From Perognathus longimembris pacificus (lineage: Eukaryota; Chordata; Mammalia; Rodentia; Heteromyidae): DNA of 64,000 nt. Under the pieces are notes generated by a model. That model ran no database searches, was not told the DNA's origin, and was given only the letters and a program-made list of their open reading frames with translations. The position numbers were made by a program, and so were the translations under genes. Below are positions 1 through 20,100 of the stretch, one piece after another. Location: positions 75,616,267-75,680,266 of the forward strand of contig NC_063161.1 of the NCBI RefSeq assembly GCF_023159225.1, written 5' to 3'. Numbering within the stretch: the first letter of the stretch is position 1; the number at the start of each line of letters is the position of its first letter.

Positions 1-3000
1 TCCCAATTTACTACCACAAAACCAGAAGTAGAGCTATGGCACAAAGGAGCACTATCCTTGAGCAGCAAAGCCCAGGGACAGTGCCCAGACCCTGAGTTAA
101 AGCCCCAGGACTGGCCAAGAAAAAAACACTGGGAAGTGAAGCTGTGACTATAGTGGTAGAGCACTAGCTTTGAACAAAAAGGTCAGGGACAGTGGCCCAG
201 CACTCACAAAGATGAGAAGTTTCCGTAAACTGACCTTTGTAACTGCACTGAAACACTTTCAGCTCCTATACAGCAGTTCAAGAAGTGTCCACAAAATGGA
301 AGTGGTTGTCATGATGTGGCAGAATGTTTTGGTGATCTTGACAAGGCATAAAGTTTTCCCAACAGGGTGTGGGGTCCAAGAAAAGTAAAGCTGGTTGCCT
401 GTGGCTCACACCTGTAATCCTGGTTACTCAGGAGGCTCAGATCTGAGGATTGCAGTACAAAGTGAACCAGGTCAGGAAAGGCCATGAGACATATCTCCAA
501 TTAGCCACCAGAAAACCAGAAATGGTGCTGTGGCTCAAGGGGTAGAGCACTGTCCTTGAGCTGAAAAGCTCCGACAGTGCCCAGGCCCAGGATTCAAGCC
601 CCATGACTGACAAAAAAAAAAAGCATGTGATGCACTTGAAATGTGAAATACTCAGTGGGTGTATGTGAGCTCCTGTGGGAAGCTCCCTCTGATTAGAATG
701 TTAGGAGATTGAAAGCTGGAGATGAGGCTCTAGTGGAAGCCCTGAGTTCAAATCTAGTACCCCAAAATAATTGGGTTGAGGGCTGGGGATATAGCCTAGT
801 GGCAAGAGTGCCTGCCTCGGATACACGAGGCCCTAGGTTCGATTCCCCAGCACCACATATACAGAAAACGGCCAGAAGTGGCGCTGTGGCTCAAGTGGCA
901 GAGTGCTAGCCTTGAGCGGGAAGAAGCCAGGGACAGTGCTCAGGCCCTGAGTCCAAGGCCCAGGACAGGCCAAAAAAAAAAATAATAATAATTGGGTTGA
1001 GAAAATCAGCTGGATATGGAGAAGCAATGAAGAAAGGCTTCTCCACCAGCCCTCCAGTAGTCAGACTTGTACCCAGTGAAGAGCCTGACTGCTTTCTGAC
1101 TGGGACAGCCTGAGATGTACCACTTCTTCACTGAGGAATTTGTTTCCTAGAACTCTTGTTACCAGCACTAAAAGAGCAAATGACTCCTCTAGGCTTGGAG
1201 GGGAAGTGAGGTCCAGAGAGGAGACATGGATCACCTCATGTTCTCCACTAGGTCCTAGGCCACCTGAGTTCCCCTTGCTTTCCACCAGAGGTCACCCCTG
1301 TGTGACTTGGCCACTTGCTCTCTGCTGAGTCTTGGACTGTATCCTAGGTTTGCAGTTGTGATTTATTTTTGGCACATCAGCCTTCCGTCACGAAGCAGCA
1401 AACCCCAAAAGAAGAGCAGCAAGTCATCTTACTCTGGCCACAGGACGGCTTCAGCTCTCTGCTATCCCTTCTGCCCTGGGGCTCTGAGACCTTTGGGATT
1501 CTTGTCACAGCCATTTAAAGCCCTTGGAGGACTCAACAGTGAGTAGCTGGGAAGCAGATGGAGAGGGAGAGGGAGGCATGGGTAGAGAAGACAGACAAAT
1601 CCGTTAGACACATTTCTCCTCCCTCTGAAGGTAGCAAAATTGTCTACAGAAAGGCAATCCCTGTATGTTTTCCCACCTAGGTTTGGGGCAGGGGGTTGTC
1701 TTACACAAAAAAAGTAGGGTTCCTCTTGTTGGGGACCCTCCCCATCGGGATCTTAGAAGGATGAGAGGTGGAGGCAGTGCACAGAGGCACAAAGTTGGCC
1801 CCTGTCAGGGTTCAGTGTGGGGGATGCATATGCACACCATCAACACCAGGAAAAGTGAGTCCAGCCAGAAGAGTCTGTCAATTTTTATGCCATAAAATAG
1901 TACTCCCAGCCCTGACAGCATCCCAGGGTGAGTCCAGATCCACTCTCCATGGAAGGTGTAGAAAGGGAGGCTCAGTGAGGAGAGGGGCAGAGATACCATC
2001 TGGGGAACCAGAAAGGGGTGGGTTTTCTGGGGAACAGATACTCTGGTTGCTGACGGGGCAGAGGAAGCTTGTGTAAGTCCTGGTGCCAGCTGTTGGCAAG
2101 GGAGATGGTTGTTATTCTAAACTTGCCTCTGGTAACCAAGCACCCAGGAAAAGGCACATCAGCCCTCCATTCCAGGAACCTGAGTTGAGGCATCCGTGCT
2201 GCTGCTGGATCAGCAAATTGGGCCCTGAGAGAGGCCAGGCCCTCTTGGGCCCTGAAGGCTGTGGATGTGAGGTGAGGGACTGCTTGTGCCTATTCTCTAC
2301 AATCCTGAAATCCTTCATCTGAGGGAGTTCATTTCCCTCGTAGCAGCCTCTATGTTGCCAGCTCAGCTCCTCTGTCTCCACGCTGGCTGTGACTCCCCAT
2401 ACTCAACAGAACCAGACAGGGCTTGTTAGGCAAGACACGGAGCATTCTGCCCACCAGAGCCAGGGCCAGAGGGTTCCCTTCTCAACCACTGACACACATC
2501 TAGGAGGCAGCATTTACTGTGTACCTGCCCTGGGCACAGAGGGCAGAGCAGGCTAGGACATAGGTCCAAGAGAAGGGAGGCTGTTTTCAGCTGTTGCAGT
2601 TGAGACAAAGGCTTGGAAAAGGGTTATTGTTATGACAAAATCACAGAACTTCTCATCTTTCCTACAAATGTAGAAACAGGACCAGCTTAGAGTCACAGTG
2701 AGAAATATAAAGCTCACTTTAACTTAACCCTTTGCAGTTTCTGGTGTATTCCAGAAGCAAGGCTGTGCTGGCTGCCTTAACTGGGACTGGGGGGCCCCAT
2801 CTCCTGTCCCAGCCCTGGGCCTGTGCTGGACCTGGCTCACCGGGGACAGTAAGGACAATAAGGTGTCCTGAGGGTCTTAAGACTAGCCAAGCTGAGAAGA
2901 TGCAAGCCGGGCTGGGTGCAAAGCTCCAGGCAGCGGCGAGGGGACGAGAGTCACAGGAGGGATGGTGGTCGTCACTGGGGGCCAGAAAGGGCTAGGAAGC

Positions 3001-3157
3001 CAAAGTTGGCTGGCTTATTTTCCCTGTTCCCTAACATTTATTTCAAACATTCACCATGGGCCAGCCCATGCTAAGAGCTATGAAACAGTTTGAACCTCCA
3101 GGAGCACACTCCATCTCCTGGGCCAGGGACTGACAGCGTCTTTCTCTCCCCTCCCAG
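1..3157. other. Upstream flank of PHKG1, no coding exon recognised
   Basis: Holds a composite SINE tail (1-128), a Geo-like scrap (129-215), a full composite SINE (389-622) and a young IDL-Geo SINE (781-986). The part from about 1000 to 3157 is single-copy looking. It should contain the PHKG1 promoter and non-coding first exon, but I could not choose between several weak donor-like sites, for example GAG/GTGAGG at about 2269. Confidence 0.6.
781..986 (+). mobile_element. IDL-Geo dimeric SINE with target-site duplication
   Basis: Left half is ID/tRNA-Ala-like (ggctggggatatagcctagt, then an A-tail after ggactggcc at the far end); right half starts near gcgctgtggctcaagtggc. Flanked by a perfect 15-bp duplication aataattgggttgag at 766-780 and 987-1001. 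It belongs to the 'cggatacacgagg ... gagcgggaagaag' variant, also seen at 20158 and 62022. Confidence 0.9.
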
Positions 3158-3187
3158 AGACCTTAAATCACACCAGAGGCACTGAGC

Positions 3188-10881
<7,694 letters not shown>

Positions 10882-11404
10882 GGGAAGGGGAAATAGGCCA
10901 GCCACCTGTGGGCCAGGCTGCAACAGCTCCAGGGTTCCGCAGGAGGCACCAAGGGAGAAGTAGAGCTAGGGTGGGGCAGGGAGACAGAGGTCTAGAACCG
11001 CAGCTCCAGCTCCCCTTGCCTGGCTGGGCCTCTAGGGCTCACTCTGGGGGCCCCTCCTTTGGGGCTCCAGGTTGAGGGTCATTTAAGCACACCTCTGTAG
11101 AGCAGGCTGTTCCCTGAGGTGCTTTTGGAGACACCAGCCCTGCATAATGAACAAAGAGGAGCCAGACATTTGTCTCTGCAGTGTTGTTACTGGGTGACTC
11201 CTACAGCTTTCTCGAGCATTACAGACACTGGGCTTAAAGGGCCCAGACCACTACACGCTGAGAGCGAGGACAAAGGCACAGCACAGTGTGAATGTGGAAA
11301 GGAAAGAAGTATTTTCCTCCCACAGAAACTTGCTGGGAGAAGAGACGACAGCTTGGAGGACACAGTTGGCTTCAGAATCAGACGAGAAAAGGGGAGGGGA
11401 CAGA
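10882..11404. other. Convergent 3' region of PHKG1 and SUMF2
   Basis: Contains the PHKG1 3' UTR, running toward the SUMF2 3' end. No canonical AATAAA was seen on the + strand; the variant AATGAA in cataatgaacaaag near 11147 is only a weak candidate poly(A) signal. No repeats were seen. Confidence 0.5.
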
Positions 11405-11410
11405 TTTATT
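11405..11410 (-). terminator. SUMF2: SUMF2 poly(A) signal AATAAA
   Basis: Canonical AATAAA on the minus strand (TTTATT on plus), 303 bp past the SUMF2 stop codon. Cleavage would fall near 11385, about 500 bp from the PHKG1 stop, so the two 3' UTRs may overlap. Confidence 0.7.
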
Positions 11411-11712
11411 TAACAAATGGCCTTTCAAAGCTCTCTGTTTCAGTTTGTCAGCATTTGGTCCCTAGGTGACCAACACTCAGCCCAGTCAACATGCTGGGGT
11501 GCTGGGCCTTTGTCCACAGACTGCACCCACCCTCCTCTGAGATGCCTGCCACAGAGTGTGGGGAAGGGGGGAGGGAGAGAAGGGGGGACACAGGCCACAC
11601 TCCTGACCCAGAGGCTGACCTAAGGGCACAGTTTGGCTGCATCTGGAACATGGCTAGGCTGGGCCATGCCCCGAGTAATAGGTGTGGGGAAGTGGTCAGG
11701 CTGGCTGGCTGC

Positions 11713-14149
11713 TCACAGCTCCCAGGGTGGGCGGCTCACACTGGAAGCACAGCGAAAGCCAAGGTTGTCTGAGGCTGAATCTGGAGTGTTGCCCATTCTG
11801 CCACCAGAGAAAGGGAGAGAAAAAAGGAAAGTTATCCAGCTTTCCCTCTGCCCCACTCCCAGGGCCTGTGGAGAACTAAGGAGAATGGTGAGGCAGAAGG
11901 CGGTGCACATAAGGGCCACTCCTGGGGACAGGCAGTGGCCTTGGGACAGAGTGGGGAGGCCGCCCTACACGATTGCACTGGGGGAGGCTTTAGTTGTTAC
12001 TGGGAACTTCCATCACATGTAGAGTGGCTCAGAACAGCAGGGTACCCGGCAGTGCTCCACACTTTCCAAATGACTCTCTTGGCTGTTTCTTCCTTTGCTA
12101 TTTCCCAGCTGCCCTGGAAGGCAGGGCTTCGCCATTTTGCCACAGAAGCAGATACCAGAAATACCAAGACACCTTGCCCAAGGCCAACACAGCTTCCGTG
12201 GGGGAAGAGATCTGGGGACCCAGGTCCTGTTTCTTCAGCTCTAGCCATCCCACAGAAACCTCTGCTCCCAGGTCACCTGGGCAACCAGGCCACTTCCCCA
12301 GAGACCAGACCACCTCCCGAGTTCTCTGGGAATCCAAGGGGGTGGAGGTGCAGAACACACCATGCAGGACAAGTCCTGGAAGGGGCTCGGGACACAGGAA
12401 TCCCACCTCTCAGGGGCCAGGACTGACAGCCTGTGTAAGCTGAGCAGGGCCCGCCTTACTGAGCCTTTTTATTCTTGACTCTAGGACAAAGTAGTCAAAA
12501 ATGATTTTTTTGGTGAGCCACTGGTTTGAAGAGCTGGACCACTGGCTGTCCAGGACCACTGGCAGTGACCTATTGGCACGGTCATTCCCTTACCCCACCC
12601 CAAGTTGAGTGAGGAGGTAAGAGAGGAAGCCCACACAGCCACATAGTGTCCACACACCGTCTCCACAAGCAGAGGGCAAGAAAAGCTCCAAGTCAACATT
12701 GCCTCCTTGCTGCCATGGTGAGCACAGCCTGCACAACTTCTGGTGGAAGCAGGTTGCAGCAGGGAGGTGGGGGAAAGCAGGAAGGCAGGACAATCAAAGA
12801 AGGGTACAGAAGGAAGTGGGAGAAGGAGCACAGGTAGGAGTACAGTGTGGAGGCAGAGTACAAAGTGGAAGGAAGGTGAGGTCAGGCAAGAGGCAAGTTA
12901 AGACAAGCAGGTGGGGAGTGTGTGCAGCAGGGAGCCCGGAGGCAGAAGCAAGCACTCACACCCACCCTGGCACCTCGTGAGTTCCAGGGGCCCGCGATAC
13001 AGACTGTCAGCCCAGCTACTGTATTCTGAGGTCCCTTGAGAAGCACCCTCACCTGGTAGTGACCCGGGCCCGGTGATTGGCAGAGCCATCCGCTGTGTCA
13101 ATCCAGGATGCGCCCCTGAGGACACGCATGTCCTGGCCAGCAGCCTTGTACGTTGAAGCGGTCCACTCCCATACATTGCCCACGAGGTCATAGAGCCCTA
13201 CGCAGGGGACAGCGGGTCAGGCCCAGGCTGCAGGCAGACCCCACCCCTAACAAAGGCCCCCGGAGAACATGGGTGGTGTGGAAGGGCAGCACTTCCTCTG
13301 CTTCCTGTTAGGCAGAACAGGAAGGGATGGGAACTCCTTTTGTGTGTGTGTGTGTGGGGGGGGGTCATGAGGTTTGACACTCAGGGCCAGGGCATTGTCC
13401 CTGAGCTCCTTTGGCTCAAGGCTAGCACTCTACCACTTTGAGCCACAGCTCCACTTCTGGTTTCCTGGAAGAAGAGTCTTAGGGACTTTACTGCCTGAGC
13501 TGGCTTTGAGCTGTGATACTCAGATCTCAGCCTCCTGAGTAGCTGGGATTACAGGTGTGAGCCACTGTTGCCCAGATGGATGGGAATTCTTACCATAGTC
13601 ATTCTGTGGGGGGAACGCGTCCACTGGAGACAGCCCATGGAAGCCATCCTCCACCTTGTCACCCTTGGGGAACGTTCCCTGATGGGAGGAATTAAAGCAA
13701 AAGGGTTGATCAGCTGCTCCAAGGAGGGTTGCTGCCTTCCCACCAGGCTATGGGAAGGGGAAGGACATGGGGCAGGGACTTGAGGTTCCTGAGCCCCTAA
13801 ATCAACTGCCCCACAACCTCCACCCTGACCTCTGGGCTGGGTACGATGTTGTCTGTTCCCTCTGTGTCCTCAGTGGTCCACATCAAGCCTGCTGCGGCTC
13901 CTTCACTCTGAGCACCTTCTTCATCTAGGCCTTGAGCCTCATGCCATGGCAGAGAGAGGGCTCTCCTTCAGCTCTGCTGGGCAATGGCCCAAGCCTGCTG
14001 CTGCTTTTGGGAACGAGCAATGCCCAAACTGTGCTCTCTTAACCTGTCTTCCTACCATCACAGAATCCCTGACTCTACCTTCCCCATCTGATCCTGTTTT
14101 GTGTTTTGGTGGTACTGGGCTTCGTTTGCTATGTGCTCTACCACCCTAT

Positions 14150-14198
<49 letters not shown>

Positions 14199-17100
14199 TG
14201 GGGCTTGAACTCAGCCTGGGTGCTGTCTTTGCACTTTTTTGCTCAAGGCCTAGCTGTCCTAGGACTTGCTCCTCCTGCCTTTAGCTCTTGAGAGCTGGGG
14301 TTACAAGTACGTGCCATTACTGGCTTACCAGCAAAATTCATGAACACATAACCTGTACTTTTTGGTGCTGTCTGTTCAAGGTACTTTTCTTCTCATTAAA
14401 ACTGGTGCTCAGCTGAGAATACAGTTTAGTGGTAAAGTGCTTTCCTAGCATGCATGAAGTCCTGGGTTTGATTACTCAGTACCACACAAACAGAAAAAGT
14501 GCTGTGGCTCAAGTGATAGAGTGCTAGCCTTGAGCACAGAGAGGCTCAGAGACAGAGCCCAGGCCCAGGCAAACTCAAACCTCAGGGCTGGGGATGTGGC
14601 CTAGTGGAAAGAGTGCTTGCCTCTTATACATGAAGCCCTGGGTTCGATTCCCCAGCACCACATATACAGAAAACGGCCAGAAGTGGCGCTGTGGCCCAAG
14701 TGGCAGAGTGCTAGCCTTGAGCAAAAAGGGACAGTGCTCAGGCCCTGAGTCCAAGCTCCAGGACTGGCCAAACAAAACAAAAAACAAAACTCAAACCTCA
14801 GGATGAGCAAAAAATAAAAAACCTGAGGCTCCACTATACTACTGTGGAAGCTCTTCTACAGGAAGGAAGATACAATGGAGTTGTGATCTACTCAACCCTG
14901 TGTAATGTGTATGGTGGATGTGAGGGTCTCTGTTCAGCAGCTGGGCAGATGGCCACATGGTCTTGGATTTCAATCTCCAAAACTGACCTGAAGTGCTCAG
15001 CCTCAGGCATTCTGTTATAACAGCAGACAAACTAATATACTCTTTGGTGTGTATAAAGAAATGAACCCAGAGTCTTTGCACAAGCAAAGAACGTGTCTAC
15101 CACTAAGCTGAAGCCCTTCTGTATCAACTTTTGTCTGAGCATATATATGACCCACAGGTGCCTTCATCTATGTTGATCCTAAGCAGATCCAATTCTGTCC
15201 TCCTCCTGACCATCTATTCTGGATTAGAGTAGCACTACTGTCTCATAGACCAAGCTTAGGTTCATGCTTGCAAGTAACTCTGTTCTGCCTTGCCATATCT
15301 GATTAATTACGAAATCCCACACATCTTTTCAGACACGCCTCTCTTGATCCATTTTCACATAAGACTTGACAGCCAACCCCTTACTCCTGAAAGTTCACTC
15401 TTCCTCACCACTGCTGTTCTACCTCCTTTGGTCTAGGACAAGTTAGCAGCAATTCGCATTTGCTGTGGAGGCCAGGGGCTCAGTACTTGTCTAGTAGGCA
15501 CGAGGCCTGCATGCTAGGTCCTTCATAACCTGCCTCCACCAACCCCTCACTTCCCTGTACCCCAGCCCCACTTGAACACACAGAGGACTTCCTGGTATAC
15601 CAGCTGTTCCAGAGTGACCTCCCTTCCATTTTCAAGCAGCTCAGATGCTACCTTCTCCAGCAAGGCAGCCCCCCACCCCCAGGCCCTGCCTTCTTGAGTC
15701 CTTCCAGCTCCTCAGTCCAAGTTTTCAGGAGAACGCAGAGCCCTCTGGCTTCCAGTGAGCTAGTCCATGCTTGGTGAGACGCCCAGAGCAGGTCTTACCT
15801 GCCACAAGTTGGTGCGGTTTGGCTGGAACCTGTTCCCCCATGGGTATACCTGACCTGATGAGAGTCACGAGACAGAAGAGAGAGGCAAAGAGTTAAGGCA
15901 GCCCTCCAAAAGAAAAACAGAGTGAGCCGGGGGCTGCTGGCTCACGCCTGTAATCCTAGCTACTCAGGAGGCTGAGAGCTGAAGACTTCGGTTCAAAGCC
16001 AGCCTGTGCAGGAATGTCTGTGTGACTTTTCTCTAATTTACCACCAAAAGCCAGAAGTGCAGTTGTGGCTCCAGTGGTATAGTGCTAGCTCTGGGAGAGG
16101 GGAAAAAAAAAAAAGAGCCCAGGGACAACACCCAGGTCCTGAGTTCAAGTCCCAGGACTGCACAAAAACAAAAAAACTGACTACTGATCTACCTGGGGTC
16201 TCCTCAGTAAGTAGGTGTTCAATGTCGGAAACTGCCTCCGCACTGATGACTTTCGGTAGTTAGGGTTGCAGAGTGCCAATTTTCAAAGCAAACTGATTCT
16301 TTATAGTAATCCTGTGCCCCTATGGGGAAAAAGGTGTAATTTTGATAATGTGATTTCTTTCTAATTACATTGAAATGTAATTTCAATAAACTAATTACCA
16401 TTGATTCTCCAATAATAAAAATGTCTGTTTTTCATTCCATTTTTCCAGTTATTCATTTAAGTCCAGGATGGCCTAGAATTCATTATGTAGCTCAAGTCAG
16501 CCTTGAACTCTGGATCTTCCTGTCTCAGCCTCCCACGTGCTGGGATTACAGGTGTGTACCACCACATTGGCTTCAGGTATTGACTTTTGTGGATTTTACC
16601 GATGTATTGGTTTGAACTGGCCAGAAATGAAACAACCGCTCCTCTGCTATAGAGAACAACCTGGCTGCTTCCCATCTTTTGAGGACCCCATGCACTGCAG
16701 GGTGGGAGAAGAGGAAAAGGGGAGCCATGTGTACCCTTCAAGCCCCCTCGGGCAGCGAACTCCCACTCCTCTTCAGTGGGCAGCCTCTTCCCCCGCCACG
16801 CACAGTAGGCGTGAGCATCGTTCCAGCTCACGTGCACCACCGGCAGCTCCTGCCTCTCTCGGATGCCAGAGCCGGGACCTGCAGGCTGACAGCCAGGAGG
16901 GAGTGAGATTGGTTCTCTCTGGGATCTCATGGAAGTCTAAGAAGACTAAGGTAAGCGCCTGAGCTCCGCTTTTACCACTAGAGGCAGCAAGGAAGTTAGT
17001 TAGTGAGTGAACAACATCGGGGTTAGAAAAAAAAGACCATACAAGGGAAAATGGGATGGGCGACAGGGAAAAGAACTAGGACAGAGGACAGAGGAAACAG

Positions 17101-20100
17101 TCCCCCCTTCTCTAACCACCCCCCCCCCCGCCCTGTCGTCACTTCAAACTGGGTGTCCAGGAGGGGGGACCACCCACAGAGTCAACAGGGGTGGAAAGAA
17201 AGCAGAGAAAAATAGCACTTACCTGCCTCCAAAAAGCTTTTTCCACTGGAAGCCACCAGAGAAGAGACTGTAGGTAAGAAGCAGGATGGATGAGCACAGG
17301 GCACAGGACCTGCCGTCTAGCAAGAGCCCTTTCCTCTTTCAGCCACACAAGCAGCCAAAATGAGACTGTGGCTGTAAACCTTTTGTGACAGCTTACTACC
17401 CTTATGGAGGAAGGCGGGGTTGAGATGTTGATTTTGCTCTTGTCTTTTTCCCCCTTTTTTGTTTTTGTCTTACTTGCTTTTTCTGTGACAGGATCTTGCT
17501 ATGGTTGGCTGGCCTCAAACTACTGATCCTCCTTTTTCAGCCTCCCAAATGCTGAGATTACAGGTGTGGCCACCACACCTGGCTTTGAGAAATTCTCTTG
17601 AGTAGGAACTTGTGGCTTATGCCTATAATCCTAGCTACTAGTCAGGAGGCTGAGCTCTGAGGATAAAGTTTGAAGCCAGCCCAGGCAGGAAAGCCTATGA
17701 GACTCCTATCTTCAATAAACTACTCAGAAAAAGCCATAAGTGATGCTGTGGCTCAAGTGGTAGAGTGCTAGCTAGCCTTGAGCACAAAGAGACTCAGGGA
17801 CACGCTCAGGTGTACAGTTCAAGCCCCAGGACCAGCAAAAATAAAAAAGTTCTCTTCAAGACTGAGGGAGTATGGGCTGGGATTATGGCCTAGTGGCCAG
17901 AATGCTTGCCTCGTATACATGAAGCCCTAGGTTCGAGTCCTCAGCACCACATATATAGAAAAGGCCAGAAGTGGCTCTGTGGCTCAAGTGGCAGAATGCT
18001 AGCCTTGAGCAAAAAGAAGCCAGGGACAGTGCTCAGGCCCTGAGTCCAAGGCCCAGGACTGGCAAACAAACAAACAAACAAACAAAAAGATTGAGGGATT
18101 TAAGTAAATAACCTTATTTTAGTATACTTCAAAAAAAAAAAAAGATTGAGGGAGTATCTAAACTCTGTGTCTACCTGGGTTTTTATGGGTCTCTCTACAC
18201 AATGACCAGCTCAGCGGTCTCTGTGCATGGTACATACAATATTCACCTGACTTTAGGGAGGCCTGCTCCCACTCCCTGTCTGTGCCCTGATTCAGGTAAC
18301 CCCACAACCACAGGAGTGTCTGGCTGGGCTCCACTCCCAGACCCTCAGCTGCACAACCAGGCTCTCACCTGCATTTGCTGGGTTGCTTTGTTTCTCAGTT
18401 CACTGGAGACAAAGTCCTCAAAGACAAAGCTCCACCCAAATGCCTCAGCCTCAGTCCGGTATTTCTTCTCCTTGACAAACTCCCTAAGAAGAGATATCTC
18501 TTTCACTTGGTTCAGCTGCCCAGACTCCAGGCTATGTCCCCCTTTCCTCCGCCAGAAGGGTAGAGGGTCTTTCCTGGGAAGTTCTGTCCAGTGTGTCTGG
18601 AACTCCAAGGAGCTAGCCAGGAAGCATGGCTTTATACTTGACACTTTCTTTTGAATTTAGATATAAGTAATCCATACAGTAAATTTCACTCTCTTAAAAC
18701 ATCTTATTTGAAGCCCTAGGTTCGATTCCCCAGCACCACATATACAGAAAATGGCCAGAAGTGGCGCTGTGGCTCAAGTGGCAGAATGCTAGCCTTGAGC
18801 AAGAAGAAGCCAGGGACAGTGCTCAGGCCCTGAGTCCAAGCCCCAGGACTGGCAAAAACAAACAAACAAACAAACAAAAAAAACATCTTATTTGTAGATG
18901 TAATATTTCATGTTGGGACATCTTTACTTAAATTGTGAAACTAAGTGTTTCTCTTTCTCTCTGCAATACTGGGGCTTGAGTTCAGCCTCACGCACGCTAG
19001 GCAGTTCCTCTATCACATGAACCATATCCCCAGCCCTTTCTGCTAATATTTTTCAGATGGGGTCCTTCAGTTTTGCCTGGATTAGCCTCAGAATGAGATC
19101 CTCCTACCCACACCTCCTTTATAGCTGGGATTGCGTATGAGCCACCACCATGCCAGCTTGTTCTTTCAGATGGGATCTTGCTAACTTTTGCCTGGGATGG
19201 CTTCAACCTATGATCTTCATGATCTCCACTTCCTGAGTGGCTGGGATTACAAATGAGAGCCACTGTGCCCCGCTTAACGCTGATGTGTAAGTGGGCAATT
19301 GGTAGCTGATCATTAAACTCCTCAAAATTACATATGAATTTTTGTAACAATTGAGATAAATAATTCTGTTTTGTGTTTTTTTTTTTTTTTTGCCAGTCCT
19401 GGGGCTTGAACTCAGGGCCTGAGTGAGCACTGTCCCTGGCTTCTTTTTCTATGTATGTGGAGCTGAGGAATCGAACCCAGGGCTTCATGTATGCGAGGCA
19501 AGCACTCTACCACTAGGCCATATTCCTAGACCTAATTATGTCTTTTTTTTTTTTTTGCCAGTCCTGGGGCTTGGACTCAGGGCCTGAGCACTGTCCCTGG
19601 TTTCTTCCCGCTCAAGGCTAGCACTCTGCCACATGGGCCACAGCGCCACTTCTGGCCGTTTTCTGTATATGTGGTGCTGGGGAATCGAACCCAGGGCTTC
19701 ATGTATAAGAGGCAAGCACTCTTGCCCTAAGGCCATATCCCCAGCCCCTAATTATGTCTTTTAAATCAGCAAGATTTAACATTCGGGTGCTGGTGGCTCA
19801 ATCTGTAATACTAGCTACTCAGGAGGCTGAGATCTGAGGATCAGGGCTCAAAGTCAGCCTGGGCACCAAAGTCTGTGAGAGTCTTATCTCCTATTAACCA
19901 CCAGAAAACCAGAAGTGGGGGCTGGGGATATGGCCTAGTGGCAAGAGCGCTTGCCTCGTATACATGAAGTCCTCAGTTCGATTCCCCAGCACCACATATA
20001 CAGAAAATGGCCATAAGTGGCGCTGTGGCTCAAGTGGCAGAGTGCGAGCCTTGAGGCTAGCCTTGAGCAAAAAGAAGCCAGGGACAGTGCTCAGGCCCTG

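Noticed and set aside
2240..2290. GTGAG/GTGAGG as donor of the PHKG1 non-coding first exon
   Set aside because: The donor is good but nothing else marks a promoter or exon; other weak sites upstream are equally possible.
11119..12443. Open frames on both strands in the SUMF2 last intron and 3' flank (up to 163 aa)
   Set aside because: No recognisable domain, overlapping frames on both strands, and they sit between verified exons of SUMF2 without splice support.
15850..15858. Alternative acceptor for SUMF2 exon 6 (caggtcag, 5 nt later)
   Set aside because: Use of the second AG would shift the frame relative to the preceding exon ending AAG G; the first AG restores GLKGQVYPWG.
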